The notes: generated by a model from the letters alone, not told the origin. A stretch of 64,000 bases of DNA from Zoroaster sp. YZ-2022 (GCA_029582265.1 CM055817.1:60451152-60515151); one strand, 5' to 3'. Positions 20,647-32,821 are shown, numbered from the stretch's first letter. Made by a program: numbers and translations.

Positions 20647-20770
20647 ACTTCCAGTTTAAAGCTGGCATTCCGTCGTGTGTAATTTGTATTTAAACCTAAA
20701 TTCCTTGGTTTTCAATAAGATTTTGAGTCTTTACAACACGTACATTAAACGGAAGTCCCGAGGTAAATAA

Positions 20771-21565
20771 ATGACTACTGAAGACCAGAAACTCACAAAC
20801 AGATCTGTCAAATTTGCCTATGATCCACGGTATAACGTTAACGCTTCACAAATGTTGTAGTGCGTCATTGCTTTTATTGGTATCGCAGTTCGCAATGCAA
20901 AAATGTCATTCACAAAACAGGGAACTAGTTAGTTTTTCATCACTTCGCTCCAGAAATCATATTGGAGTTGTACGGAAAGTATAGAAAGAAGCCACTGATG
21001 AGGTTTGAATTTTTTTTAAATTTTAATACTTATCAGTCTAGTATAGACCAACATGTATTTTAGGGGGTTCATTTCAATATTTATATGTACATGAAAATTT
21101 GCAGACGGTTGAGGCTGGATTACGGCATCTGATTAGCACCTCAAAATGACAAAATAACTTTGGTAAGATGAAACAACAGATAATGAAAGGCCCTTTCAAA
21201 TTAAACACGGACTTGCTGGTGGTAAGTTGTTGGTCACCAAAAAATGGGCAACAAACAATGCATTTTCTCGTAAGGCAGCTGGCAAAAGACCTCGTCTAAT
21301 CAGGAATCTCGCATTTTCGACCTTGTCCAAACCACATTTTGACCCACAGAAACATAGCTCGGGACCAAGAAATAACCTCGTCTAAACCAGAATCTTGTCA
21401 TACCGAGCTCGTATTAATGAGAATCGACTTTATGTGTAAGTTTCTGTATATGAGGGAAGATGACAAATTATTCATTGCATTCATGGTGTGTATAGTCTGT
21501 GTGTAATATCGCTGACATTAGTATAACTAACTGTCCAAATTGATAAATAAATTGTTTAATTTTAG
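20771..21565. other. Intron sequence, no feature seen
   Basis: AT-rich, without recognisable repeats or coding blocks. It ends in the branch/acceptor region 'ttgtttaattttag' before the first EGF relic. Confidence 0.4.
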
Positions 21566-21893
21566 ATGCAGATGAATGTGCCGATAGTTCATTGAATAAC
21601 TATGACACCAATGTTATGTGTACGAATACTGATTCTAGTTCTACCTGCACATGTAACCCTGGCTTCACATTTTTACTTATCATTGTTTATCCATGGAGAT
21701 AGTGTGGTTCTCTATATATGGCATGCATGAAATACTGATGACATTATTATAATTAATTGACTGTCCATAATTGATAAACGAATTTATTAATTTCAGATGT
21801 AAATGAATGTGCCGATAGTTCATTGAATAACTGTGACACCAATGCTATGTGTACGGATATTCCTGGTAGTTTTACCTGGCTTCACTGGAGATG
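21566..21893 (+). pseudogene. Two degenerate EGF-like exons
   Basis: Both start after an AG acceptor (21566 and 21797) with a Ca-binding-EGF start ('D-DECADSS' / 'DVNECADSS') and share most codons, so they are tandem duplicates. In the first, the second Cys is Tyr ('NNYDTN') and the reading runs to a stop without a donor. In the second, that Cys is kept ('NNCDTN'), but about 15 bases with the next two Cys are deleted, giving 'GSFTWLHW' and a stop. Neither can fold as an EGF domain. Confidence 0.75.
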
Positions 21894-22377
21894 AAACAAT
21901 GTTCCAATAAAAACACAAATTTCGGGAAATTGCTGGTAAAACACGGGCGAGAAATTGTATTGATCATTTCTTTATTTTTAATTATCAAGCCTATACCTTA
22001 ACTTAAGCCTACAACTTAAAGAATTAATTATCAGTAACACGCTTGCAGTTACGCGCATGCTCTAATAAACATAATATATGATTATCAGCAATAATGCACC
22101 CTGTCTCAGAGGTAAGAGTATTGTATGTGTACAAAGTGTTTCATTCATATAAATGGAGTTAATAGAGTCACTCTAACCAGCGATCCAATAACTAATGAAC
22201 GTAAATACTGTGAGTCAAATGTCTAGCAATCCAAAATTGTATATAGCATTTTAGATCACTCTAGTCTAGGTGTTAGTACTATATCTGCTGTTTCAATGGA
22301 AACATTTAATCTGTCATATTTTATAATATTTTCATATTTTAAAATATGAATTTGAAACACAATTTAGCGGACATCGT
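21894..22377. other. Receptor intron conserved with the inverted paralogue
   Basis: Positions 22150-22375 match, in reverse complement, about 48425-48650 of the - strand gene ('gttaatagagtcactcta', 'taatctgtcatattttata'). This is the flank into which the Penelope-like element inserted. Confidence 0.65.
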
Positions 22378-24890
22378 TCGGTTTGTGGTAACACCATTTG
22401 TTTATCTCAACTATCGCGAAGCTGAGGTAGAGGTTCTGGAAAGAAACTTATCGCACAACTCGTATATCAACCTTCGTTAAGTGAGCAAGATTCAAGGGAG
22501 AACCAACATCACTATACAGGCACCTCCGTCCGTCCAGCTCGAAATGTCCAAGATTCTTTGGCCTACCAAAGATTCATAAACCAGACAGACCACTCCGACC
22601 GATTGTCTCATCCCGAGGTTCCCCACGTATAACCTCACCCAACACTTGACTAAGCTCTTACACCCACTCGTGGGCAAGACGCTCCACCATGTACCCAATT
22701 CAGCAGGGTTTATCAACATCATAAAGGGAACCATATTACAGCCTTCCGATATGCTAGTGAGTTTTGACGTCAAGTCAGTATTCACCAACGTACCGACAGA
22801 CGAGGCTATCCTTGTGACCAAGTCGATACTTGAACATGACAGCACGCCCCCGGAACGACCCAACCTAACACCAGATCAAATAGTTGATCTATTTTCAACT
22901 TGTGTGAAGTCCACATACTTCCAATGGAAAGAGGCTTACTATCAGCAGTCTTTGGGCACTCCAATGGGATCCCCAATATCCCCGGTCCTAGCCAGCATCC
23001 TCATGGAAGATTTCAAACAGAAAGACCTCGAGACAGCACGGTACCAACCGAATCTATGATACTTTCATCAATTGGCAGCACGGTTCCGAAAAACTGAGTG
23101 ACTTCCTCGGTCACCTCAACCAACAACATCCGAGCATTCAATTCACCATGGAAACTGAAACATCCGACTCGTTGCCTGTCCTTGATGTACTCATTTCTAA
23201 ACAGGTTAATGGCTCACTTGGCGTTCGGTTTACAGAAAACCTACACACACAGACCGCTACCTAAATGCCCGGTCGTTCCACCCACCATCCGTGAAATCCT
23301 CTGTGAATCACACCCTACTTTGAAGGGCACACACTATCAGTGATAAAGAGCACTTGCCATCCGAGTTGAAACATCTTAACGCCGTGTTAAGAGACAATGG
23401 GTACAGAACTGATAAACTAAAGTTCCTCCCGAATAGAAACGCTGCACGATCCTCTGACGCAACCGACAAATCTATTGCCGTCCTACATACCGTACATTGG
23501 CCACATTTCACGCAAATTCCAGCGTATATCTGAAGGGAAGCTGAGATTAAGGTCTAAGTCTACCGGACTCGCAACAAGTTAGAAACGAAGCTACACAACC
23601 ACAAGGACAGACATTAACCCAGCGGTCAAGCTGGGGTTTACCGAATTCCTTCCACTTGTGATAAAGTGTACATTGGCGAGACCGGCACAGACCTTGCGAA
23701 CACAAGGCCCACGGCCGCAGAGGGGAATGTAACAAATCTGCGATCATCAAACACTCCACCGATTTGGACCATTTCATTGACTGGCAGAAGGCAGAGATAA
23801 TAGCCCCGGAGAAGCACTGGTACACCCGTCGTATCAGAGAGGCTATTGAGATTCATAAACATGACACTGTCCCCCAGGACATCGGCTTTTCATCAGCAGC
23901 ATTTGGCATTCAATCCTACCATCCATCAGCACTCACACCCCATAGTCAACTGACATGCCTCAGCGAGCAGGCAACCCACGCAACAAGCACAATGCCACGG
24001 TGGCAGCCAATCACTACACATCACACAACAGTGGTACCAATTGGAACACTTCCCATTCTCCCAGCAAATACTACTTAAGGAGCTGCATCTCCAAACCTAC
24101 ATTCTCCTGACGAAAATTAGAGCCTTTTTGGTTTTCAATCTTCATGGGGAACCCCTAGGCTTAGACCAAACCATGCACACCCCGGTTTAGTCATCCATGT
24201 ATGGTCGACTCAACATTGCACAACCCATTGGGTCATTGTATATTTGTTTCATGTGACCTCACGGTCGTTATTCGTTGCTCGTTTTTAGAGACGTTTTTAA
24301 AATTTTTAGCCCCAGATTATGACAATTATTTTGGAATGCGCCCAAAATTTGTGCGTTGTTTGTATTTCAGCTTCGGCTGCTGGTATGTTAGTCAGTCTGG
24401 CTTCGGCCCTGCATGCTAGCTTGGCCAACGGCTTCGCTTAGTAATATGTTTGTTCAGTCTTAGTAGGGCAGGAGGGTTCGAAATCCTACGAATTTAGCTG
24501 CGATGTGATCGCCCTGCCCCGGGAGCCAACCATGTCGTCTTGTCTGGCCCCTAAAATCAAAAATAAGGATAATCAAAACGTTGAGAATAACCCGTGAAGT
24601 CCCCATTGTTCTCCCTAAACCATATTTCTCACTTAGCGACAGTAGAGAAAAACGAGTTGCCCGACATTGGTTCTCCCTTGAACCTTTCTCACTTAACGAA
24701 GGTTGAGACACGAGTTGTGCGATGAGGTTCTTTTCAGAACTTGTACCTCAGCTTCGCGATAGTTGAGATAAACCCATGGTGTTACCGCAAACCGAAACGA
24801 TATCGATATTCTACCATGCAAAGCCTCAAATCTTATAACAATTTAGCGGACTTACACCATGCAAAGCCTCAAATCTTATAACAATTTAGC
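22378..24890 (+). mobile_element. Penelope-like element, copy 2, with inverted terminal segments
   Basis: The left end (about 22380-22500) is the reverse complement of the right end (about 24670-24800): 'tcaactatcgcgaagctg' versus 'cagcttcgcgatagttga'. The flanks carry a shared 'caatttagcgga', seen at 22363-22374 and 24840-24851 and again at 24885-24896. The matching intron of the - strand paralogue lacks the element at this point, so the insertion is well bounded. Confidence 0.75.
22500..24115 (+). pseudogene. Penelope-like RT plus GIY-YIG, copy 2, broken
   Basis: It retains more 5' sequence than copy 1: a finger-domain block near 22560-22640 and 'PLVGKTLHHVPNSAGF', then 'LVSFDVKSVFTNVP', 'QSLGTPMGSPISPV' and 'LASILMEDF'. 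After 23059 the frame shifts, and the GIY-YIG part (about 23630-23890) has internal deletions, keeping 'KVYIGETG'-type remnants, 'DHFIDWQKAEIIAP' and 'HDTVPQDIGF'. There are several stops. No functional product is possible. Confidence 0.8.
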
Positions 24891-26565
24891 GGACTTACAA
24901 ATCTATGTCCTTGGAGAACATTTTCCAACATATCTGGCTGGATTCATCCGCTAAAAGGTGTACATTGACATGTTTGAAAAGGATTACTTTTAATGTAGGT
25001 GTTAAACTGACCATTAAACATTATATCCATACTATTTCAAGTGGTTAAAGATTTGTGAATCAGTTAATGTATTTGTTCATTTTCCTATGTTTGTAGATTT
25101 GGCATTAAATTCAAAAGAAAATCTTTACCAAAGCCACCGTTGGTCACATAAAAGGTCACATATTGGGAAAAAACATATAAATGTATTTATTTATATTTTT
25201 CTCCCCCTAACTTACATAATATTTCAAGTTGTCAAGATTGAAGAAGCAAATGTATCTGGTAATTTTCCAGTTATGCTTCAATATTAGAAAAAAATCATAT
25301 ACGCCACCTCTCGAAAAATGTCACATATTGAAAAAGAATTTAAAAATTTGTATTTACTTTTTTTCCTTTTCCATAACAGTCCCTGGGAGAATCATGTCAG
25401 TGTCTGATCCTGTGGAGAGGAGACTAGACGAAACTGTTCAAATTTACTGCAAGGTATATGTCCAAAATGTCTCTACTATTATGTGGTACTTTGGCTCGGA
25501 TCAAATTCCTATCATGAATGATGCCAAGTATACAATAACGGAGACATCTGAAGGAGATCTTGAACGGACAAGCTTTCTGAATGTCAGCAATCTTGTACGT
25601 AATGATAATGGTACATATCAGTGCAAAGTGCAGAACCAAGATAATTCATCAGATACACGAGATGTCCAAATCAGAGTGATTGGTAAGTAGGCCTAAAGCT
25701 GCTAGACAACAACAATTAAACAAAACACAATTCAAAAATTGTATAAAATATTTTGTTTTTAATTGGATGGTAATAAAAGGTAATCTTGTCCACATTTGAA
25801 CTAAATAAATAAAGTATGAATGCATATAATCTTTGTACCAAATTGGGCGTATTGGGACTTGAATATAAGCCGAAGTCTATTACCAGAAGTCTATTACTTA
25901 CGTGTGCCAGCCTGCTGTAATCCATACCACGGTATCCTGTTGGTAAGTGTGACCCTTGCGACGTAATTCAAATATAAACCACGCCCACTTGGCACGTGCT
26001 GGCTCCAACAATCATCATAAGCCCATTGCAATTGCACTGACCACCCTTTTCTTTAAGGTTTTGGAACCGGAAGTAGCGAAAAGAATGCGCGTACTACGTT
26101 TCTGCGTGTAGGCCTATTACGTATCGACTTACTAACAGGGCCCGGTAAGCAAATTTTCGTGCTAACTACAGCAGACAAATTTGCTTTATAAGCATAAGCG
26201 TATTTCACACAGGTAGCAAGAAAATTCAGAGCGATGTGTGCACGTTCACCATGGATTTGTATTGTTGCATCACTTTGTTATAACGGCCAGCAAGTTAGCG
26301 TACCTTTCTTTATGCTTACAACGGTTAACAGCGCTATGAAATGAATAACATACAGTAAACAAAACATTCGGCCCTGTGTGTCCATACGCATTCATTTTGC
26401 TGCTTTCTGTTTCAAAGCTGGCATTCCGCAGTGTGTAATGTGTATTTTAACCTATATACCTTGATTTTAACGTTCAAAAGCGATCCTTGAGGTAGAAATT
26501 GACTTTGTTAGTAAGATTTTGAGTCTTTACAAAACATTACGTTAAAGGCAAGTCTTGAGCTAAAT
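22655..26565 (+). repeat. Segmental duplication, copy 2
   Basis: Matches 16122-20770 over the Penelope part, the Ig exon and its introns. A small extra tandem duplication of 'ccatgcaaagcctcaaatc...' occurs at 24810-24900. Confidence 0.85.
25380..25682 (+). CDS. Exon: Ig-like domain (copy 2)
   Basis: 303 bp between 'ccataacag' and GTAAGT, phase 1 at both ends. Core residues are the same as in copy 1 (Cys in 'IYCKVYV', Trp in 'IMWYF', Cys in 'YQCKVQN'). It is open throughout. It differs from copy 1 at roughly 15 of 101 residues. Confidence 0.8.
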
Positions 26566-27694
26566 CCTTAAAGAAAAGTGTGGTCAGTGCATTTCCAACG
26601 GGCGAAGTGGGCGTCTTTTATATTGGAATTATGTCACACTCTTCGTAAGAAGTTGCGTCACACGCGAGCGTATTGGTAGTACATACACGTGTTTTTCAAG
26701 TTGTGGCTCCAAGACAAGCATACTTCATGTGCAACAGGCCTTTATTCCACGTTTTTCACAAGCATATATCACGATCAACTATAACAGTACACGATTTCTT
26801 CTGTAATTATAAAAAGAAAAAGTGGGCAATCCGTTTTTTTTACGTAAGAAAAATATTTTTGGAATCACTCCATGTTAAAGAGGCGTGGCTTATGTTGAAA
26901 AGACGTCACTCTTACCAACCGGATAGTAGGCTGACACACTTCATATGTAATGGACTTCCTACTGATGTCGTATAACTAGATATGACGTCGTTGCAATAAT
27001 TCTGTTCAGCTAAGACAAAAAAGTGTCCGGTTTCTGGTCTCCGTGCGCGTCGCCTCAGTCCCGCGCGTCGACATTTTTAATTTCCTTTTTTTTTTTTTTT
27101 TTGGGGGGGGGGCTATGACACGATGTCCAATTGCAGCCAAAATTGCTGTATCGATTGGAATTCTGTCGTGCTGTGCTTTAAACGACTTGTTCACATAGGG
27201 GTATGAACGTTTGCCCGATTTGTGAGGCCTCTCTTTGCCAATTTTGTACAATACATTCAATCTTCACTGTATTTCTAAAACAGACTTCCCTTTTGTTTAA
27301 AGAACCAGAAACATGGATATCTGCAAAAATATTGTAACTTCTTTAGCCCTGATTATTTATATATTTGTTTGTAATCTAGTGTAATTGTTTTTTTAACTAC
27401 CCTTTTTCATTGTTGTTCAGTGCATACAGACCTGTTTAAATAAGTTGTCCTTTATAAATGTATGTTTATTATCAATATATTCTTAATTTTGTAGAGTTAC
27501 CCGTGATTGGTGATGTTGCAGTCGTTGCTCTGAGTCATGATCAACCTACAATAACCTATATTTTGCTTTAAAAACCTATATTTGGTAGATTAGGCACTGG
27601 GAGGCCTGCATTTGATTTAATAAATGTTCAGTGCATAGAGACTTGTTTAAATAATATATCCTTTTTAAATGTATATTTCTTCTTAATTTTGTAG
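25683..27694. other. Long intron with a partial FN3 exon duplicate
   Basis: The first half belongs to the segmental duplication; the rest (26565-27420) shows a polyA/G run (27078-27112) but no gene. At 27495-27557 the acceptor and first ~20 codons of the next FN3 exon are present as a truncated tandem copy ('AGTTACCCGTGATTGG'), made by a roughly 200-bp duplication (27415-27560 versus 27620-27760). Confidence 0.6.
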
Positions 27695-27982
27695 AGTTAC
27701 CAGTGATTGATAATGTTGCAGTCGTTGCTGTGAGTCATGATCAGCATAATGTCACCTGGGACCTCACCTTTGATGGGAATCTACCTCTTCTAAACTGTAC
27801 TGTGAAGCACCGTGATATTAATGGAGCATGGATGATATCTGGAGACACAAACTCTGATGTCTTGTTTTATAATGTGATGAATCTAGATCCATACACAGAG
27901 TATTATGTACAGGTTCAGTGTAATAACAAGGTTGGAATGAGCAACATCTTACAAGGTGGACCTGCACGCACTTATCAATCAA
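27695..27982 (+). CDS. Exon: complete FN3 domain
   Basis: 288 bp, phase 1-1, acceptor 'tttgtag', donor GTAAGT. FN3 landmarks: 'NVTWDLTFDG' (core Trp), 'LDPYTEYYVQV' and 'CNNKVG'. It is the counterpart of the - strand exon at 46676-46960, with which it shares about 40% of residues. Confidence 0.75.
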
Positions 27983-28208
27983 GTAAGTTCTACTGACATT
28001 CTACTGATATTTGCTCCAAATAATGTGAAATTTGCATCGCACGTCTGGCTCTAACTACATCACATAATATGAACAGATTAAAGAAAATACTGGAATAGTA
28101 CAATATTGAAGTTTTTCCCATTGAATAATTTATTATTTATTCATAAAAGTGATAAACGTTCAGTTGTTTAATTTTGTGGAGTTACATTTTATATTTGAAT
28201 ATTTTCAG

Positions 28209-28358
28209 ATCCATCTGAGCCAAGAAACCTTACTGAAATTTACATTAGACCTAATAGTTTCCGTGTAACTTGGTCAGAGCCTTTGGAAAAGAACGGACCA
28301 ATCAGCTTCTACAGAGTTCAGATTAGTAGAATCGGTGATGAAAGCAGAGAATTTAACA
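28209..28358 (+). pseudogene. Exon: first half of an FN3 domain, damaged donor
   Basis: 50 codons after 'attttcag': 'EPRNLTEIYI', 'FRVTWSEPLEKNGPISFYRV'. The matching - strand exon ends in A|GTAAGTATT; here the same place reads A|ATAAGTATT (28359-28360 AT, not GT). The only nearby GT (28363) would break the phase to the next exon. Confidence 0.65.
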
Positions 28359-28362
28359 ATAA

Positions 28363-29189
28363 GTATTATATACATGTATTTATATCATAAGATTTTATTT
28401 TCTAACAGCAGAATGTTTTGGCTATATTTTGAATGAACTGTTAAATTTTGTACAGTCTTTCAGAATTCAATGTAAGTTTGCAGAAAACAATCAGTCTTCA
28501 AGGGATTTACGTCACTACATTGTATATGTTAGGCTTTTTCTTGTACACCTGTTGGCCTCGTTCCGTCACTGGCTTCTATGAATAGTTATATATATATTTT
28601 CTTTTTGTTAAGGGCAATTATTTGTATGATTTTGTGTTGTAATTTTATACCATTGTCAAGTCGAATAATAATAAATAAAAATAAATTAAAAAAAAGATTT
28701 TAATTTAAATTATCTTTAAGTTTTACTAAAAACTTACTTGGTGTAAAATTTATGTTGGAACATTTCTTGAAATATTTTTTCAGGAGAACTATCCATTTTT
28801 CTGGTGAAATTAGCCTAACCGTAATTCAAATTTAAAGCCAGATCAAAATTCGATGAATTTTTTACACTGATCTGACCTGTATGACAATCGACAGTTTGTG
28901 TTTTTTTGGACCAAGTGAGCTGAGCATGTTTGGTGATTTTCAATTTTTTTTTCAAAAAAACATGTAACCTGATTATTACACTGACTTACTCATTCTGAAT
29001 GATAAGGGAATTATGATGTAATAATCTAAGATTCTTTGCCAACCAACAAAAAACATAATATTGTAAATTTGGCTTCGGTTTTGAACTCCTAACGTGAAGT
29101 ATAATCCCAATTTTATGGGGTATAAGACCTGTCTATTTGGGTCATCAGCTTCGTAAATAACATTTGTTTTTAATCTTTACCATCTGCAG
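28363..29189. other. Intron with a short retroelement-like tail
   Basis: About 28610-28700 ends in an A-rich (ataaa)n stretch typical of SINE/LINE tails; otherwise AT-rich intron. Confidence 0.35.
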
Positions 29190-29330
29190 CTACAGACACT
29201 ATGCAACTAATAGACGATCTGAAACCATTTACCAGTTACATTGTGGTGGTGACTGCATTCAATCAACAATTTGGAAACGATCTTGAAGGAACTCCATCAG
29301 ACGAGTTAACATTACAAACTGCACAAGATG
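29190..29330 (+). CDS. Exon: second half of FN3
   Basis: 141 bp, phase 1-1 (acceptor 'catctgcag', donor GTAAGA). It encodes 'MQLIDDLKPFTSYIVVVTAFN', with the FN3 L-P-T-Y pattern, and corresponds to 44993-45151 on the - strand. Confidence 0.7.
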
Positions 29331-29472
29331 GTAAGATACATTTGGCTATAAATGCAACTTTATTCATAGTTTGACCTTTCTATTGATACTATGACATTTC
29401 TAAGGAATTATATTTCATAATCATTTTGTCAGTGTTATTCATAATACGATTAATGATTTTATTTTTGTATAG

Positions 29473-29576
29473 CGCCGTCTCCTTCCTTGAATGTTCACAG
29501 TGAAAACCTTGAAGACTACTGCAACATAAGCTGGGACAAACCGGAATATGAAAACGGAATTATTCAGAGTTACACG
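29473..29576 (+). CDS. Exon: first half of next FN3
   Basis: 104 bp, the same length as the - strand exon 44491-44594. 'APSPSLNVHSENLEDYCNIS', then 'WDKPEYENGIIQSYT'. Acceptor 'gtatag', donor GTAAAT, phase 1 to 0. Confidence 0.7.
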
Positions 29577-30358
29577 GTAAATACTGAGAAATAACATATG
29601 AAGTACTTGTGTAACATTCACAACTATTTGCTTAAATTTGCATTAATTTGTTGTGGTATGTTAGTGAATATTGTCTCCCCAAAGAATGCCTTACTTACAG
29701 AAAAATATCTGTTTACCATCTCGAAAAAAAAAGAAGATAATGAATTGAGTATCCAAAAATGTATGTTATGTACCTATTGATGTAGTTTGGAAATAATACA
29801 ATTTCTCAGTTACAGAAAAATATATGTTTTTCATCTAGTACAAACATTGATAATGAATTGAGACTACACAAATTAATTGATATACCTGTCTGGTTTATTA
29901 GATGATTTGATTAATTTTAAGAATAAAAATGATGTATCCACTTTGAGTGAATCCTAAACTGCCGCTTCCCAGGTTTAGCATTGTAACAAGAGGTTGTCAG
30001 GGGTGTGTTTTGTCCGGATTTTTCCGGATTTTTCCGAATTTTCGGATTTTTACAAATCGCAATGTTGAGATCCTTCCGGATTTTAAAGATTTCAGCAATA
30101 AAGGAAAGTAAAGCAAATACTCAGAACTATAAATTTCACCCCAGCGCTGTTCACAACAGCGGCCCCAATGCCCCTAGCAAAATTGATGTGGATTTTTCAA
30201 AACTGCCCAATCACACGCCTGGGTTGTGATCCCTGGCTACACGACATGTATGGGTCAAATGGCTTCTGACTATGTACTATTACCAGACGTATGTTACATG
30301 CATGTAGGTAAAAGACTTTAGGTATAGATTATTGACAATGTGGGAGACCAACAACCAT

Positions 30359-30410
30359 AAGGCTAGATAGCTCAGTTGGTGAAGCACTAGAGGGCACAGG
30401 TTCGACACTA
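30359..30410 (+). repeat. tRNA-like SINE head fragment
   Basis: A-box-like 'tagctcagttgg' (30368-30379) and B-box-like 'ggttcgacac' (30399-30408), with shortened spacing. It is a degraded pol III promoter, not a folded tRNA. Confidence 0.5.
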
Positions 30411-30526
30411 AATTTTGTTTTCAAAATATTTGTTTGTTTTGGTTTTGTTGCTGTTGGTGTGAGAGTGGGGTGGGGGAGGGGTTGCAGGTTAGTTTTTATT
30501 TTGTTTTTTGTAATGCCTTTCACAAG

Positions 30527-30749
30527 GTGCACTACATTGTATATCCCCGACTTGACTCAGGAAAGGCTACTGAATCAGATGGCATGGGCACACAAATTGT
30601 CAACGGGAGTTTTCTGTCTTATTCATTCAACAAGAGTGTATTGGCTCCTTACTCAGATTTGAGTTTTATGGTCAGTGCCAGGACAGAAGCGCCTAGAGTG
30701 GGAGAAAAAAGTGCGGTATCCATTGGCAGCTGTATCACAAACGCTGCAC
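30527..30749 (+). CDS. Exon: second half of FN3
   Basis: 223 bp after 'cacaag', before GTAAGA; phase 0 to 1. 'YSFNKSVLAPYSDLSFMVSA' and 'GEKSAVSIGSCITNAA' align with the - strand exon 43575-43806 ('YSVNKSDLLPYSLYKFQIQA'). Confidence 0.65.
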
Positions 30750-31579
30750 GTAAGACAACATCTTCTGCTGATAATCTCATACTTTCCAAAATCAGTTTTC
30801 TTTCCATATATCCATCTGTTACATTTCAAAATCAGTTTACTCTCAAAATATCCAACTGTCAATTTCCAAGATCTGTTTTCGTTCTACATAAACCATCCGT
30901 GAATTTCCTAAATTACATGCAGTTTACCATGGTGGCAACAACATATGCAAAGATTAGGCCCAAAAAACAAAAATAATTTTCCAGTTTTAGGAAGAAGATT
31001 CAGAAGTGGTGCAATAACATGGTTCTTTGTGTTTGAATATTCTTGAATTGTTGCAATCACATACGGACATGTCAGTTGATGTAACCTGTTTAGCAAAATT
31101 ATTGGAAATTTGATTCAGGTGCATATACCGTTGGACGAAATAACTTGAATTTTGCAAATTATAAGCAAAACTTGATTAAGGAGTTAACATACAACGAGAC
31201 GTGAAACCATAGACATAGATGGGTGGTGGGTTATCTGAACAGTTTTGTTATCTACACAGGCTTGAATTTGAATTTTTTGGATTCAGAAATATATTTGTTG
31301 CGTTGAAAGAGAAGCAATGAAATCTGGAATCAATCACTAAAAATATCCAACTGTGTAGGCTATTTTATAAGCAAATATTCTTTTTTTAAGGAAAATATAC
31401 ACCTGTATGTACTTGGTGCAAAAATGGAAAATAAATGATTTTTCTTTAACTGAATCAAACTTTTAGAAGATTATTCCATGATGTGTTTGTGCTAACAAAG
31501 AAATCCACATCAAACTGCTAACAAGGATAAGTATTAGAAAATGTATAAAAGTATATTTTTAAACACTTTTTATTTAAAG
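30750..31579. other. Intron, nothing recognisable
   Basis: AT-rich; tandemly similar 'tttccaaaatcagttt' motifs occur near 30783-30875. Confidence 0.4.
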
Positions 31580-31700
31580 GCCCACCTATTCCTTCGAAGC
31601 CTACCATGCCAATATCGGTAGGAGCAGATGAGCAAATGTTCTCTTGTGACAGTTTTTGGATGTCTCTGGTGAACACGAGTTCAAGAAATGGACCAATCAG
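31580..31700 (+). CDS. Exon: start of membrane-proximal FN3-like domain
   Basis: 121 bp (acceptor 'tttaaag', donor GTAATT), phase 1 to 2. It encodes 'PTMPISVGADEQ' and 'NTSSRNGPI', about 80% like the - strand exon 42792-42912, whose neighbours lead into a transmembrane segment. No later + strand exon is recognised before the gap. Confidence 0.7.
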
Positions 31701-32821
31701 GTAATTAAAGGGAAAGTACAACATTCGTTTTCGGTTATTTCGGGAACCGGATACCCGAAATTTGAAATCTTCGGATACACGGGTACCCGTAATTTTTTTT
31801 ATAAAAACACAAATACTCCTGAATGTATAAAATAACCAATGCGAATACAAGTTTCAAACAAAAGCCGGCCAGTATGTGAAAGGCTGTCGGCAAATGTTAC
31901 TTCTAAAGCCTTCATCCAAGTTTTCTTGGAGAGACTTTTATTGTTTTGTGTGGCTTAAAATGTTCAGTCGGAATTTTAAAAAGTCGTTAACGGGTAATTG
32001 GAACCGAAAAATGGAACCGGGTAATGACATTTACGGTCGGGTATCCGGATACCCGGCACAGCCTTACTATGAGTGGATTACTTTCTTTGTATCAAAATAC
32101 ATTTAATTAACAACCTGTTTCAGCTTACTTTGTTGTGTCCTTAATGTTAATTTGTTGTTTTCATTGCAATGTTGATTTAGAAAGTAAAGTTTTTCATTAT
32201 TAAAAATAATTAAAATTTTGCAACACCTCGGACAAAAATTAATTTCAAAGGAAGATTGATACCATTGTTAGTTTTACCAAGTAAATGTTATTAAAATTAA
32301 TCCAATTTTTGTATTTGTGAATTACAGTTCTATACATTACATTGAAGTGGGTAGTTATAATTGTCTCTGTGTCACCTCTATTTGGCCAACCTGGACCCGC
32401 CGCTGTGACCTCTAATTAACTCTGAACCACGTTCTCACTTAGCGACAGTTGAGAAATGAATTGCCTGATCTTGGTTCACCCTGAACCATAATCTCACTTA
32501 GCAGCAGTTGAGAAACGAGTTGCCTGATATTGGATCTCCCCGAACCTAGCCTTGATCAAGGCACGTCGGAACGGTTTAGGCGCATAATTTTGCCCCAGTT
32601 AGCTATCCAAACTCCAGCGCACATTCGCACATTGTACGGACTCATACTGTATATGTACATCTACATGTACAATGTACATGTATGGAGTACACTGTACATT
32701 ACTGTACACTACTGTACATGTACATGTACATGTACATGTATACACAGTAACCATTCGTCACCGCGCCTTGATGCTTCTGCACATGCCAACAGTAATGTTA
32801 TTATACTTAATTTAAAAACCA
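31701..32821. other. Intron/intergenic with Penelope tail remnants
   Basis: A palindromic 'cgggtatccggatacccg' lies at 32037-32055. Two diverged copies of the Penelope 3' tail motif ('ctcacttagcgacagt', 'gagttgcctgat') lie at about 32424-32530. TACATG repeats are at 32640-32745. Confidence 0.45.

Larger units (their letters stand above)
16122..20770 (+). repeat. Segmental duplication, copy 1
   Basis: Corresponds, in order, to 22655-26565: Penelope-like 3' part, its non-coding tail, intron, Ig exon, intron, then unique-looking sequence to about 20770. Copy 1 additionally holds the 27-bp minisatellite (19325-19846) and a CR1-like insertion (about 20135-20646), both absent from copy 2. Confidence 0.85.
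14961..31700 (+). pseudogene. Receptor-like modular gene (F5/8C-Ig-EGF-Ig-FN3), probably decaying
   Basis: A + strand series of exons encodes the end of an F5/8C domain, an Ig domain, two broken EGFs, a second nearly identical Ig, and FN3 modules ending with the exon at 31580-31700. Phases join well (mostly phase 1). The exon set mirrors, in the same order, the - strand gene at 34637-54731, including identical lengths for the Ig (303), one FN3 half (104) and last (121) exons. Decay signs: both EGFs have lost cysteines or length, one splice donor reads AT, and one FN3 exon has a truncated duplicate. A transmembrane exon is not visible before the 500-N gap. It may be a pseudogene or a partly functional gene. 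Confidence 0.6.

Noticed and set aside
30005..30229. 74-codon frame in the + strand intron
   Set aside because: It starts in a simple Phe-rich repeat ('ccggatttttccggattt') and matches no domain of the gene.
32328..32420. Possible next exon of the + strand receptor after 'gaattacag'
   Set aside because: The short translation only faintly resembles the - strand exon 42160-42312, and no donor or phase match was found.
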